This document shows positions 1-9,959 of a stretch of DNA of 64,000 nucleotides, piece after piece. The stretch is taken from the NCBI RefSeq assembly GCF_950295315.1, contig NC_080164.1, positions 9,304,502-9,368,501 of the forward strand, read 5' to 3'. This DNA is from Erinaceus europaeus. Its lineage: Eukaryota; Chordata; Mammalia; Eulipotyphla; Erinaceidae. The notes beneath the pieces were generated by a model. The model searched no databases. It saw nothing but the letters and a program-made list of their open reading frames with translations, and had not been told where the DNA came from. The stretch's first letter is position 1. Each line of letters begins with the position of its first letter. Both the position numbers and the translations under genes were made by a program.

Positions 1-75
1 GAACCCTGGAGACTGCACAGAGGTAGCACATGGAACTTGCATGTGAGAGGTCCCAGGTTCAAGCCTCTTCACCTC
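1..75 (+). repeat. Possible old tRNA-derived SINE fragment
   Basis: The stretch has a tRNA-like B box (ggttcaagcc near 57-66) preceded by an A-box-like stretch with spacing like the SINE heads elsewhere in the window. No body or tail is recognisable and the left edge is cut by the window. It could be chance similarity. Confidence 0.35.
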
Positions 76-361
76 CAACAGCCAAAAGCAAGCTATGCTT
101 AGCAAAGAACTGAAGATGGTCACATCCAAGAGAGAACCTTCCCCAGAAGAAAAGAAACTTTGCCATGCTTGAGGCCCTAGGTTCTAACACCCTGGCCGGT
201 AGAGAGACAGCTTCACAAGCTCTGGACTGGTGCTGTGTTGTCTCTCATACTCTATCTAGAAAGTGAAAGAGTTGGCTGGGATGCAGATACCCCAGTGAAG
301 TTGAATTGGGGGGGGAGGCAACAAGAAGGAGAAGAAATATGACTCTAGGTGAAGGGTAAGA
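76..361. other. Unassigned DNA
   Basis: I see no gene or confident repeat here, only a G-run near 310. Confidence 0.4.
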
Positions 362-545
362 AGTCGATTAGGGTCGGCAGTATATTATAGATTACTTGGA
401 TACTGTAATGCATTGCCATCTGTGTGACCCGGGTTCAAATCAAGCCCCCATCCTATGGAAGGAAATTTTGTTGCTGTGATATCCCTCTCTCTATATATAT
501 ATCTCTCTCTGCCTCCATCTCTGTCAAAAAAATAAAAATAAATTA
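362..545 (+). repeat. Diverged tRNA-derived SINE
   Basis: A head with a B box (gggttcaaatc near 430) is followed by a CT-rich stretch, a short TA run and an A-rich tail ending near 545. The order head, body, CT-rich, A-rich matches the better-preserved SINEs in the window, but divergence is high, so this is an older copy. Confidence 0.6.
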
Positions 546-773
546 ATCAATAAACCATCTCTGCCCCCTCCAAAAAGAAAACAAATCAATCAAAGTCAAG
601 CCTCAAGACATTCAATGTATCCTCCCCTGACATATTGAATAAAGAGAGCAGAAACTTCACATTTCCCCCATAAAGCCTATATTTCCCCCAGTCCTGGAAC
701 GTCTAGGGTGGAGCTCACTTTCCTGCATGCTTCTCTCAATTCATACCAAATAATATTGCATCCACTTCTTCTT

Positions 774-2615
774 CTAGCGTTTGCCCTTCTTCCGTAGCCA
801 GTCAACAGCATCAGGTTGAGCCTGATGTAAAGTTTCGAGACCTCCTTTGAATCTGGAGAGGTGGCAGTCATTGACTATGTGGGTCATAGTCTGTCTGTAG
901 CCGCAGGGGCAGTTCGGTTCGTCTCTGGCTCCCCAGCGATGGAACATAGCGGCGCACCGGCCGTGGCCTGTTCCATAGCGATTGAGGAGGGCCCAATCAT
1001 AACGTGCTAGGTCAAAGCCGGGTGGACGCTTGCAGGGGTCTGTGATGAGGTGTTTGTTCTTTACCTCAGCTGACTGCCAACTCTGTTTCCAAGAGTCTGG
1101 AACAGAGAAGTTCAGTGTAGGCATAGGGGACCGGATTGGGTGACGAGACGTCAAGCGTTGGACAGGGTGGGCGAAGATATCCGCGTATATTGGCAGGTCC
1201 GGTCGAGCGTAGACGTGGGAAATGAACTTAGATGATGCCGCATCCTGACGAATATCTGGTGGGGCGATGTTGCTAAGAACTGGCAGCCATGGAACTGGGG
1301 TGGAACGGATGGTTCCAGAAATTATCCTCATGGAGGAATATAATTTGGAATCAACCAAGTGGACATGGGGGCTACGGAACCATACTGGGGCACAGTATTC
1401 TGCAGTGGAATAACATAATGCCAGAGACGATGATCGTAGTGTGGAAGCGCTCGCGCCCCATGAGGAGCTGGCCAGTCTTGCAATGTTATTCCTCGCACCC
1501 ACCTTTGCTGCAGTTTTTATGAGATGTTTGTGAAATGACAGGGTGCGATCGAGAGTAACGCCAAGATAGACTGGCTGGGCTTCATGCCGGATTCTCATAT
1601 CACCAAGCTGCACATTAAGCTCACGCGAGGCCGAGGCATGGTGTAGATACAAAACAGATGATACCGTTTTTGCAGTGCTAGGGATTAGTCGCCATTTTTT
1701 ACAGTAATCAGATATCAGAGACATGTCTTTCGTGAGTGTTTCCTCAAGGATGTCGAACTTGGATGCCTGAGTTGCACAGCAGATGTCATCGGCGTAGATG
1801 AACTTCCTTGAAGAAGTTTCTGGGAGGTCATTGATGTAAATATTAAATAGCGTAGGAGCCAGAACAGAGCCCTGGGGGAGGCCACTTGAGACAAGTCTCC
1901 ATCTGCTAGACTTGTCACCCAGATGCACCCGGAATCTTCTGTTTTGGAGAAGAAACGATATAGTGTTGGCCACCCATGGAGGCAAGCATCTTGAGATCTT
2001 GACTAGGAGACCATGGTGCCAGACCGTGTCATAGGCTGCTGTGAGATCAACAAAGACAGCACCCGTCTTTAAATTCTTCTGGAATCCATTTTCAATGTAA
2101 GTTGAGAGGGCCAGGACTTGTTTGCAGGTAGATCTTCCTGGGCGGAAACCAGCTTGGGGGGGTGATAGGAATTTCTCTGTAAGATGAGAAATACGTGACA
2201 GAAGCAGCCTCTCAAGGAGTTTGTAACACACGGAGAGGAGAGAAATTGGTCTATAGCTGGCGGCCAGTGTTGGGTCTTTCTTTGGTTTCAAAACCGCTAT
2301 TACCTTCGCACGACGCCAAACTTTGGGCATAGACTCAGATTCCAAGATGTGGGACAGGAATGAAGCAAGCCACTTCTTTGCCGCAGGACCCAGGTTAAGA
2401 ATGAGTTCTGGGGTGATGTTATCATAGCCAGCAGCTGTTCCCGGTTTAACCCTCTTCAAAGCGTCTTCCAGTTCAGACAGTGTAAAGGGAGAGAGTTTTG
2501 GAGATGGACAAGATAACTGGAAGTGTGATGACCACTTGTGGGAAATTTCTCTTTTCCAGACTGGGTCCATCTTAGCACGGCCAACTATTGTTCCATTACT
2601 ATTGGAACTATTCAT
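774..2615 (-). CDS. Vingi-type reverse transcriptase, C-terminal part of ORF
   Basis: This 613-residue open frame would copy element RNA into DNA at the target site. The RT core is well preserved: a fingers block near 108-140, QAGFRPGRST near 154-163, FVDLTAAYD at 188-196, GLPQGS at 245-250 and the catalytic YADD at 274-277. Near the C-terminus is a C-x-C-x7-H-x4-C motif at 569-584, typical of several non-LTR clades. It stops with TAG at the element's 3' end. The first 12 or so residues are not native: they are antisense of the inverted endonuclease segment. The true protein would continue upstream into an endonuclease, which is missing in this orientation. I see no RNase H domain. It is probably not expressed as a functional protein here, but the lack of any stop over about 1.8 kb suggests a recent insertion. 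Confidence 0.85.
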   Translation of the reverse strand: MNSSNSNGTIVGRAKMDPVWKREISHKWSSHFQLSCPSPKLSPFTLSELEDALKRVKPGTAAGYDNITPELILNLGPAAKKWLASFLSHILESESMPKVWRRAKVIAVLKPKKDPTLAASYRPISLLSVCYKLLERLLLSRISHLTEKFLSPPQAGFRPGRSTCKQVLALSTYIENGFQKNLKTGAVFVDLTAAYDTVWHHGLLVKISRCLPPWVANTISFLLQNRRFRVHLGDKSSRWRLVSSGLPQGSVLAPTLFNIYINDLPETSSRKFIYADDICCATQASKFDILEETLTKDMSLISDYCKKWRLIPSTAKTVSSVLYLHHASASRELNVQLGDMRIRHEAQPVYLGVTLDRTLSFHKHLIKTAAKVGARNNIARLASSSWGASASTLRSSSLALCYSTAEYCAPVWFRSPHVHLVDSKLYSSMRIISGTIRSTPVPWLPVLSNIAPPDIRQDAASSKFISHVYARPDLPIYADIFAHPVQRLTSRHPIRSPMPTLNFSVPDSWKQSWQSAEVKNKHLITDPCKRPPGFDLARYDWALLNRYGTGHGRCAAMFHRWGARDEPNCPCGYRQTMTHIVNDCHLSRFKGGLETLHQAQPDAVDWLRKKGKR

Positions 2616-3311
2616 CTCGTCAACGTATATAAGCCTCCCAGTGCCTCATGGGATAATGAGGTCCTGCCTAGCCCGAATCACCCAGCTGTTTACGTTGGAG
2701 ACTTTAATAGTCATCACCAAGACTGGGGATATTCCTCCACTCGTGCTGACGGCTCTATCTTAGCTGACTGGGCTTCAGCGAATGACCTCTCCCTACTATA
2801 GGATCCCAAACAGCTAGGCTCTTTTCACAGTGCTAGATGGAATAAAGACTCATCACCCGACCTGTGCTGGATTAGCAAGTCAAAGGCCAAGCCTTTCCCG
2901 CTATGAGACAAGTTCTCAAGATCTTCCCGCACAGTCATCACCGCCCAGCTATCATCCACATTGGTCTCCAGCTCCCACTGACTCTGTGCTCGGAGAAACT
3001 AAGATGGAACTTTCGGAAAGCAAACTGGCGTCTGTTCAGTGATCTTACCAACAAATCTATTCCTGCAATTCCAATTAACTCTATCCCCTCTGAAGATTCC
3101 TACAGGCGCTTCCGCCAAGCCATCTTCAAAGCAGCTTCCCAAGCCATTCCTCGTGGGAGACGTGCTAACTATACACCTTGTCTTGATGCTGAATGCGAGC
3201 AACTACTAAAGCAGTATGATGAGTCGGGTGATCCAGATGTGGCTGACCATCTCATTGCCTCCCTGGATGCAGCACGCCAAGCCCGCTGGCAACAACTCAT
3301 AGAAAGTCTGA
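2580..3311 (+). pseudogene. Inverted Vingi endonuclease C-terminus and linker
   Basis: The plus strand reads as the end of an APE-like endonuclease, with VNVYKPPS and the motif GDFNSHH (2694-2714), where the D and N of GDFN are usual catalytic residues. The frame is broken by TAG at 2799-2801 and by a one-base shift near 2880, after which a second frame (about 2885-3311) continues through a linker rich in basic residues. The N-terminal two-thirds of the endonuclease is absent. Some sequence between this linker and the RT start is also missing, as expected when the two cDNA strands of a twin-primed event are joined. The frame runs on through the TSD to a chance stop at 3323-3325. Confidence 0.75.
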
Positions 3312-3888
3312 ATTGCATCCACTGATCCCAACCTAATCCTAACGCAACGAGTACCACCTCAGCATGCTTCACTTCAGACTGTGTCCAGAGACTTCAGGTG
3401 TGGAATGTCTACCCTACAGCCTTATCACTCACATAAGACCTTCCCTTTCATAGTATTCTCTAACTCCATCCCAAGTGGTTCACTTCCTAACAAAGTCCCA
3501 AAACCTAAATATAGACAAGGTCCCATGAGACAAAGCATATGTTCACACATATCCATAAACTAGGTCAAAATATGTACCTGAAAGCAAAAATACACAATAG
3601 TCTACAGTGAGTCAGTATAAAGTCACTAATGAAATAGTATCTAATTAGACTTAGATACCCTCCTCACCTACTTCCTACTATACTTGCCTCACTCACTCCA
3701 AAGCTAACCTTAGCAAAGCAAGGACTGCAAAAGCTGAATAAGAGCAAGAGACTGGCATACTGTAATGATGACTCTTTAGTCACTATAAGGCCACCCCATC
3801 AGCTGGGGCCCTACTCAGGGAGTCCTGAGATTCCCAAACAGACATGATAGACCTAGACCTCGAATAAATCTCTCTCTCCATTGTTACC

Positions 3889-4244
3889 TGTTGTTGTGGT
3901 GGTCTGGTGTCGGGCTGCACCGCGGAGAAGAGAGCGGACGTCCAGAGCAAAGGGGTACACAAATCTTTATTATAGGATGGGGGGGTTTGGTTCAGACCAC
4001 GTGGAGCCAGCCGGCAATGGCCGTCCCCACTACCTGACCACGGGGGGGGGGAGAGCAGGGAGCGAGACCTCAGAGAGGGAGAGCTGAGAGCCCAGAGAGA
4101 GGGGGGGTGAGGGGGCTTTTTATTGGGCGACAACCAGGGGTGGCGTGTAGGGCCAGGATTGGCTGAAGGGGGCAATGCTAGGGTTTCGCGCGGTGTAGTA
4201 AAACCTGGGGGCAGAGACTGCATCAGAATAACTCCTCAGCAACA
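3889..4244 (-). mobile_element. Solo LTR, class II-like endogenous retrovirus
   Basis: The 356-bp sequence begins TG and ends CA and is bounded by a perfect 6-bp TSD, gttacc, at 3883-3888 and 4245-4250. On the minus strand it has a CCAAT box, an AT-rich TATA-like site and an AATAAA signal near its 3' end. A 6-bp duplication is usual for class II (ERVK/beta-like) integrations. It lies inside the L1 3' UTR and is absent from the matching copy at 39.36 kb. Its 3' part resembles the LTR at 23560-23958. Confidence 0.85.
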
Positions 4245-4350
4245 GTTACCAGTCATCTCTATAAGAAACAACACAATAGAACCCTTTCTGCCCCCCCCAA
4301 TAGGACCTTCCCCTCAACTTGGATCAACAAAAGTAGAGAATGTTCCATCC

Positions 4351-4393
4351 CATGGGAGTCGGGCGGTAGTGCAGCCTGTTAAGCACACGTGGC
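4351..4393 (+). repeat. Tailless SINE head (43 bp) with TSD
   Basis: Only the tRNA-like head of the long SINE type is present. It stops before the B box and has no body, CT-rich region or tail. A perfect 15-bp duplication, gagaatgttccatcc, flanks it at 4336-4350 and 4394-4408. The matching L1 3' UTR near 39438-39460 has the uninterrupted site. Confidence 0.8.
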
Positions 4394-5236
4394 GAGAATG
4401 TTCCATCCTCCAAAGGGAGGATGGACAACATACTCAATGCTACACCTGAGGAAGATGGGTCCTGATATTGGGGCAGCTTGGAATATTCCTACTCGTGATC
4501 ATAGAATATGCGCTCAGATCTACAGGGGGTGCAGAAGTGATTTATAAGATTATAAGTTAATAGAAGTATAGACTAACACCATACCCACCACTAAAGGTCC
4601 AGCTTTCTAGTCCTAGTCTCAACTCTGACACCATCTTCCCAGACAATACTTTCAGCCCATCTGCATGTTAGCTATCAGGCTCTGGCAGAAATTACTAAAG
4701 CCGGGAGCCCCTTGGAATATACCTAAAATAGACTTCCTAGCTCATTCCAAGTTGAAGATACCAAATTTCATCTCCTCTATTTATACCATTGGGTTCCTGT
4801 TTATTAGACAATTTGTCCTGTTTTTTATCTTAAAGATTTTCAGCCACCAAGTTGCACATGCTACCATGATGCCATCCTGACTTCCCTGGAAAGATGAACT
4901 CACTGTTTCTTGAAGTCTCACCTCTTTCCCTAGTGGAGTAGGACTCTGGAGAGGTGAGACTTCAAGAAACAGGTATAGATCAACCTACCAATGCCCATGC
5001 CCAGCAGGGAAATAATAACAGAAGCCAGACCTTCTACCTTCTGCATCCCATAAAGAATTTAGGTCCATACTCCTCCTAGAGGGATAAAGAATAGAGAAGC
5101 TTCTAATGGAGGGGATGAGACACAGAACTCTGATGGTGGGAACTATGTGAAATTGTGCCCCTGTCATCTTAAAATCTTGTTAACCACTATTAAGTCACTA
5201 ATAAAAACTTAAAATAAATAAATAAAAGTCAAGCCT

Positions 5237-5563
5237 ACAAGTAGAGACCAGAGGGAGACAGCTGCTTTACCTCATGGGGGGAGGTGACAGTGATCAGGGC
5301 AAGCACAGTTTTTAAGGAAAGACGAAAGCGACACAGCTTCCAGAATTGTCTGGAGAAAGGATCTTCCAGCACACAACATGGGTGTGGAAAGCAGGAAAGG
5401 GTCTGAAACAGTCTAAACTCTTATGAGTCAGGTACATGGATGGCAGGTAGTGTTTGCTGAGGGGGCCACAGCTGGAGGGCAGGTGAGTGGGTGGGGGGAG
5501 GGAGATGGGCTCACATCCCCTGTACAAGGTTGCATGCCATCCCTTCCTGAACCTGCCCCCCAG
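5237..5563. other. Unassigned DNA
   Basis: Unique-looking, moderately G-rich sequence. No gene or repeat is recognised. Confidence 0.4.
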
Positions 5564-5573
5564 CAAGTTATTT

Positions 5574-5790
5574 TTAGTTTTTTATACTTTTTAAATTATC
5601 TTTATTCATTGAATAGAAACAGCCAGATATTGAGAAGAGGGGGGAGAAAGAGAGGGAGACAGACACCTGCATCCCTGCTTCACCACTTGTGAGGCTTTCC
5701 TCTGCAGGTGGGGACCAGGGGCTTGAATCCGGGTCTTTGCACACTGTAATATGTGTGTTCAACCAGGTGAGCCACCACCTGCCTCCCCCA
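5574..5790 (-). repeat. tRNA-derived SINE, short type
   Basis: Read on the minus strand: head, B box, a conserved body near 5680-5720, a CT-rich region and an A-rich tail. A near-perfect 10-bp duplication (caagttattt at 5564-5573, caagttcttt at 5791-5800) flanks it. Confidence 0.85.
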
Positions 5791-5800
5791 CAAGTTCTTT

Positions 5801-6780
5801 GCACTGCTTCTGCCCACCCCTACCCCCAGTTGACACCTGACAGAAGAGTCTTAGTCACCTAAATAGGAAAAAAAAAAAAAAGGGAGGGGAGTACAGGTTT
5901 TCCACAGCTGTTATGGGAACCAACAGAGGAATCTCATAGCCACCAGAGGGGTCAGCTACCCCCCACCATTACTCTCTCCAGCCCTGTCTTATGGCCTTGT
6001 TTAGAAAGGGGGTCTAGGGGCAGACCGCACAGACCAGGCTGCTCACACCCCACACTCCACCCCCCTCACCGGGGCCTGTGAATTCTAGTTCACACGGCAC
6101 AACTCTCTCCCACACAGGAGAGGCCTTCTTGTTCTTCCTCTCACACAGTCAATCATCACGTCTGAGCGAGCCCAACGCGAAGGTAGTGTCACTTAGCCAG
6201 GCTGCAATTAGCAGATTAGCGGCTTGTTGCTCTTGTCCCGTGTCCCACTCCATGACCTCATGAAGGCCCAGCGACTCAGCCCCAGTCACTCCAGGAAAGA
6301 GCCCATCGGCTTCTCAAGCAAAAAGGAAAAAAAAAAAAGAAAAAGAAAAAGAAAAACCCTCCCCCGGCCTGTCACCGTGAGTTTCCCCGTTGTAGAGCTA
6401 AACTACAATTGATGTTCTGTCTCTATCAATTTCTCAGGAATGCCGGGCCATGAGCCCAGTATTAATGAAGACAGCAGAGAGGCAGGCATGGGCTGGCCCT
6501 TCTCCAGAGCTGATGGGGAGCAGGGATCCAGAGGAATTCCCCAGACCCTGAGAGGCCCAAATAGGCAAAACAAGCGGGCCTGGGGGTCAACATGAGGCCT
6601 ATGAGGACAGACAGAGGCCAAAAAATCTCAGGAGAAGGTCTCTGTGGAGGGAAAAAGCCCACCTGAAGACCAGCCTTTAACTGTCAGGTATCTCATTCAG
6701 CCTCTGAGAAAGGACACTTTCCTCCAGCATGAATCTCTCCTCATATGCCATATATGTATGTAGCATGTATTATATGGTAG
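5801..6780. other. Unique DNA with one possible conserved non-coding block
   Basis: No coding frame or repeat is convincing. An A-run lies near 5868-5881 and an AAG-rich stretch near 6325-6355. Positions 6120-6275 look unlike the repeats and contain homeodomain-type sites around gcaattagcagattagc. That block might be conserved non-coding DNA. Confidence 0.35.
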
Positions 6781-6789
6781 TGCATGATT

Positions 6790-7020
6790 ACACACATATA
6801 CACACTTACACGCATACTCACAGTCCTATTCACACACACACACTCACACTTACACTCATATACAATCACACACACACAAATACACACGGACTTACACACA
6901 CGCACACATACAGAAACTCACAGACACACACACTCACATACTCACACACACAAATATACACAGGCTCACATACAGTCACACTCACACACACACAAATACT
7001 CACAATCGCACGCATACATA
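6790..7020. repeat. Imperfect CA-rich simple repeat
   Basis: About 230 bp of CA dinucleotides interrupted by CT, TA and GA steps. Open frames here are low-complexity His/Thr or Val/Cys strings and are not genes. Confidence 0.85.
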
Positions 7021-7029
7021 CATAAAGTC

Positions 7030-7740
7030 TACATGACACAGCAGGGAATTGTGACAAGACCAGAATGACCTCTCAAGACATCTGCCTTCAGCCCAATCCC
7101 CAGGCCCCTGTCAGAACGGCCTTTCAAATCAGAAAACTCCCCAGGCCCCACCCCAATGGGAGAAGAACCTTGATTGGTGTGGGAGGCCACGCTGGTATCA
7201 CATTAAAAGGCAATAAAAAGCTTGTCTTCATCTCAGTTTGAGAAACGAGCCGAAACTGGTCGTAGGGGCTCCTGTTTCTTAGACACTCATCTGGGGGCTT
7301 CTGGTTACTGGGCGCGTCTTTCAATCATAGTAATTCCTTAATCCTGCCAAGCCAACCAGCTCCACTGTAGCTTCTACTGGCTTCAGTTAAGAAGACCAAT
7401 TCCACTAAACCATCAATCCCATCAAACCAATTGACTGACACCTGGATGTAGCTCTCTCTGCGCCTTCCAGGGTTGCCTGGTCACCCAGTGTCATGGCGGG
7501 CTGACCCTCCTGTGGTCAGTAATCAGGCCTATTTCACAAATGACCCTGGGAATCAAAGCAAACACATGGAGGGTTCTCCCTGTGCTCATCAAGCAGAGGG
7601 AGTATTGTCACAGCCTGAGGATTTCCACACTGTCCGTAAGGAATGCATTTTTGTTCAGATGCCAGAGGCCTTCAGCTCCACCTGGAATCTCCATACTGTT
7701 GTAAAGACTAAGAGTAGGCAATATGCCTTCTTCTTCTCCT
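7030..7740. other. Unassigned unique DNA
   Basis: No gene, RNA or clear repeat is seen. The open frame at 7473-7829 has no recognisable domain. Confidence 0.4.
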
Positions 7741-7764
7741 ATTTTTTTTCTTCCTCATTTGTAG

Positions 7765-8350
7765 GGGGAAGGGTAATGGTTGTTGACAATGGCTTCAATT
7801 TCTCACCTCGCCATATATATATGCAATAGGGCCTCAAGATGCTCTTCACCTCCTCTCCCCTCTCCTTTCCCAGAGTCCTTCACCCTTTCCAAATTTCACT
7901 TTATGATTTTTTTTCTCCTTCCTTCTTTCTTTCTTTCTCCCCCCTCCTCCCCCCCCAGAGCACTGCTAGGCTCTAGTTTATGGTGGTGCTAAACCCTGAA
8001 CCTGGGAACTCAGAGCCTCAGGCATGAACATCTATCTGCATAATCTTTTTGTTATCTGCCCAGCCCAGCTGTCCTTCTTTCTTCAGTTCCAGCTGTGAGA
8101 CCCATTCAGTAATTTTCCTTTTGTTTCTGCCTTATTTCACTTAACATGATGTCTTCAAGTTCCATCAAAGATGAGGAAAAGATGACTTCACCATTTTTAA
8201 TAGCTGAGTAATATTTTGTTGTATAAATACCACAATTTTGTTAGCCACTTATATGTCAGTGGACATCTGGGTTGCTTCCAAGTTTTAGCTATTAAAAGTT
8301 AGGCTGCTATGAATATAGGTATACACAGATCTCTTCTGAGAAGTTTTGGG
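7765..8350 (-). mobile_element. L1 3' end fragment, left part
   Basis: The antisense strand carries the end of L1 ORF2 (clear from about 8115 to 8340) and its 3' UTR, which resembles those at 43690-44480 and 59060-59575. It resumes at about 9340, after a nested L1 tail. Confidence 0.65.
7925..8065 (-). repeat. Small tRNA-like SINE (type C)
   Basis: On the minus strand it resembles the copies at 41825-41940 and 51408-51520: an A box around agcataatggttatgc in the better copies, a B box of the ggttcaat type, and a block about a trinucleotide-like ccaccataaa. Confidence 0.55.
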
Positions 8351-9335
8351 TTTTTTTTTTAGTTTTTATTTATAAAATGGAAACACTGACAAGACTATAG
8401 GATAAGGGGGGTATAATTCCACACAATTCCCACCACCAGAACTCTGTATTCCATCTCCTCCCCTGATAGCTTTCCTATTCACTAACCCTCTGGGAGTATG
8501 GACCCAGGGTCATTGTGGGATGTGGAAGGTAGAAGGTCTGGCTTCTGTAATTGCTTCCCCACTGAACATGGGTGTTGGCAGGTCGATCCATACTCCCAGC
8601 CTGGCTCTCCCTAGTGGGGCAGAGCTCTGGGGAAGCAGGGCTCCAGGACACATTGGTGGGTCATCTGCCCGGGGAAGTCTGGTTGGCAACATGGCAGCTT
8701 CTGGAACCTGGTGGCTGAAAAAAATAGTTAGCATATAAAGCCAAACAAATTGTTGACTAATCATGATCCTAAAGCCAAGAATATTGCATATGAAGATTTG
8801 GCGTCTCGGTTTTGGAAATAGTTGTAGGTCTATTTTAGGTATATTCCAAGAGGCCCATGACTTTATAAGTTTTTGCCTGAGCCTGACATCTGATATGCAG
8901 GTGGACCCAAGTTATTGTCTGGGGAGATGACATCATGGCTGGAAAAAGGGCTAAAAAGCTAGGGAAGAGAGTAGTTCCTAAATATGGGGAAAATGGTCCA
9001 GGAGGTGGGGCAGTGGATAAAGCTTTGAATTCTCAAGCATGAGGTCCAAATATGGGGAAAATGTATAAATATTTTTTACTGTAGACCCCAGTGATTGGAG
9101 CTGGGGCCCATATTCAGCACAGGAACCTTTGTAACCTCTGCATCCCTATACATACGAGCTCACATTCTGTGATCATAAGTAGGAAAATTCCAAGCTGCCC
9201 AAATTTCAGGACCCATCTTCCTCAGGTGGTAGATAGAGTATGTTATCCAACCTCCCTTTGGGGGGTGGAACATTCTCTACTGTTGTTGATCCACACAGAG
9301 GGCAAGGTCCTATGGGGGCCTTACCCCCCGCCACT
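8351..9335 (-). mobile_element. L1 3' UTR insertion nested in an older L1
   Basis: It begins with a T-run at 8351-8360 (the antisense tail) and continues through the recurrent hedgehog L1 3' UTR to about 9335. The interrupted ORF2 fragment resumes directly after it. A short imperfect duplication around ttttgggt lies at both ends. Confidence 0.7.
8996..9047 (+). repeat. Tailless SINE head (52 bp) with TSD
   Basis: This is the head of a second SINE type (compare 11165-11310), ending just before where the B box should start. A perfect 16-bp duplication, aaatatggggaaaatg, flanks it at 8980-8995 and 9048-9063. There is no SINE body and no A-rich tail. Confidence 0.8.
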
Positions 9336-9575
9336 TTGGGTAAGTCTTCAGCAGTGAAATTGCTGGGTCATGGGGTCGGTCCATTTCTAGAGTTCTGAGA
9401 AATTTCCAGACTGTTTTCCACAAGTTTGGGCCAATTTACATTCCCACCAACAGTGCAGAAGTGTCCTTTTTTTCCTAATCCTCTCCAACATTTGTTGTTT
9501 CTATCCTTTCTAGTGTGCACATATTTACAGGTATCTCACAATGGTATCTCATTGTTGAGGTGAAGTGTTTTATCC
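9336..9575 (-). mobile_element. L1 ORF2 fragment, right part
   Basis: Antisense L1 ORF2 C-terminal sequence, the continuation of the fragment that ends at 8350. It includes the widely conserved region with attcccaccaacagtg near 9440-9455. Confidence 0.7.
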
Positions 9576-9739
9576 CTCCTGACTTACCTCGCCAGGGAAT
9601 GTTCAAAAGTCTCTCAGTAGTCACAGTGCAATACCTCTTACATGTGCTGTGAAGGGGGTTCTGTGGGAAACAGATTTATAACAGATAAAATAACTAGTTT
9701 GATGGTGTCAGTCAAAATGGAGGAATGGGGGGGAAAAGG

Positions 9740-9955
9740 ATGAGGGTTCTGGGTGGTGGTGCACCTGGTTGAATGCACATGTTACAATGAGCAAGGACCC
9801 ATGTTCAAACCCCTGGTCCCAACCTGCAAAAAGAAAGCTTTGTGGGTGGTGAAGCAGGACTGCAAGGGTCTCTCTGTCTCTCCCCTTCTCTATCTCCCCC
9901 TTCCCTCTAGATTTCTGGCTGTCTCTATCTAATAAAAATATATAACAAAAAAAAT
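9740..9955 (+). repeat. tRNA-derived SINE, short type
   Basis: Head with A box near 9752 and B box near 9810, conserved body, CT-rich region and an A-rich tail from about 9930. Confidence 0.85.
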
Positions 9956-9959
9956 TGAA

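Larger units (their letters stand above)
767..3311 (-). mobile_element. Vingi-like non-LTR retrotransposon, 5' inverted
   Basis: The 3' half (767 to about 2580) lies on the minus strand and encodes reverse transcriptase plus a C-terminal Cys-His motif. The 5' half (about 2580-3311) lies on the plus strand and encodes the end of the endonuclease and the linker. A perfect 12-bp TSD, attgcatccact, sits at 755-766 and 3312-3323, so both halves arrived in one event. This arrangement is the signature of twin priming. The element ends directly after the RT stop codon in a short run of GAA/AAG units. I assign it to Vingi, an Ingi-related clade described from hedgehog, from protein appearance and host context. 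A jockey- or I-like clade is the alternative. Confidence 0.82.
604..5224 (+). mobile_element. 5'-truncated L1 3' UTR with nested insertions
   Basis: The sequence matches the long L1 3' UTR at 38640-40800 segment by segment, including shared blocks around 3324-3420, 3780-3880 and 4260-4500. It ends in an A-rich tail at about 5200-5224. A 12-bp TSD, aaagtcaagcct, flanks it at 592-603 and 5225-5236, so it is one retrotransposition event. Only the 3' UTR is present. Three later insertions interrupt it: a Vingi element, a solo LTR and a SINE head. The matching copy at 38.6-40.8 kb lacks all three at the corresponding sites and so serves as an empty-site reference. Confidence 0.8.

Noticed and set aside
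774..2615. A domesticated host gene derived from RT
   Set aside because: The frame lies in an insertion with a clean TSD, starts on inverted element sequence and has no promoter or splice evidence.
3783..4223. 146-codon minus-strand open frame as a gene
   Set aside because: It lies almost wholly in the solo LTR at 3889-4244 and has no retroviral domain.
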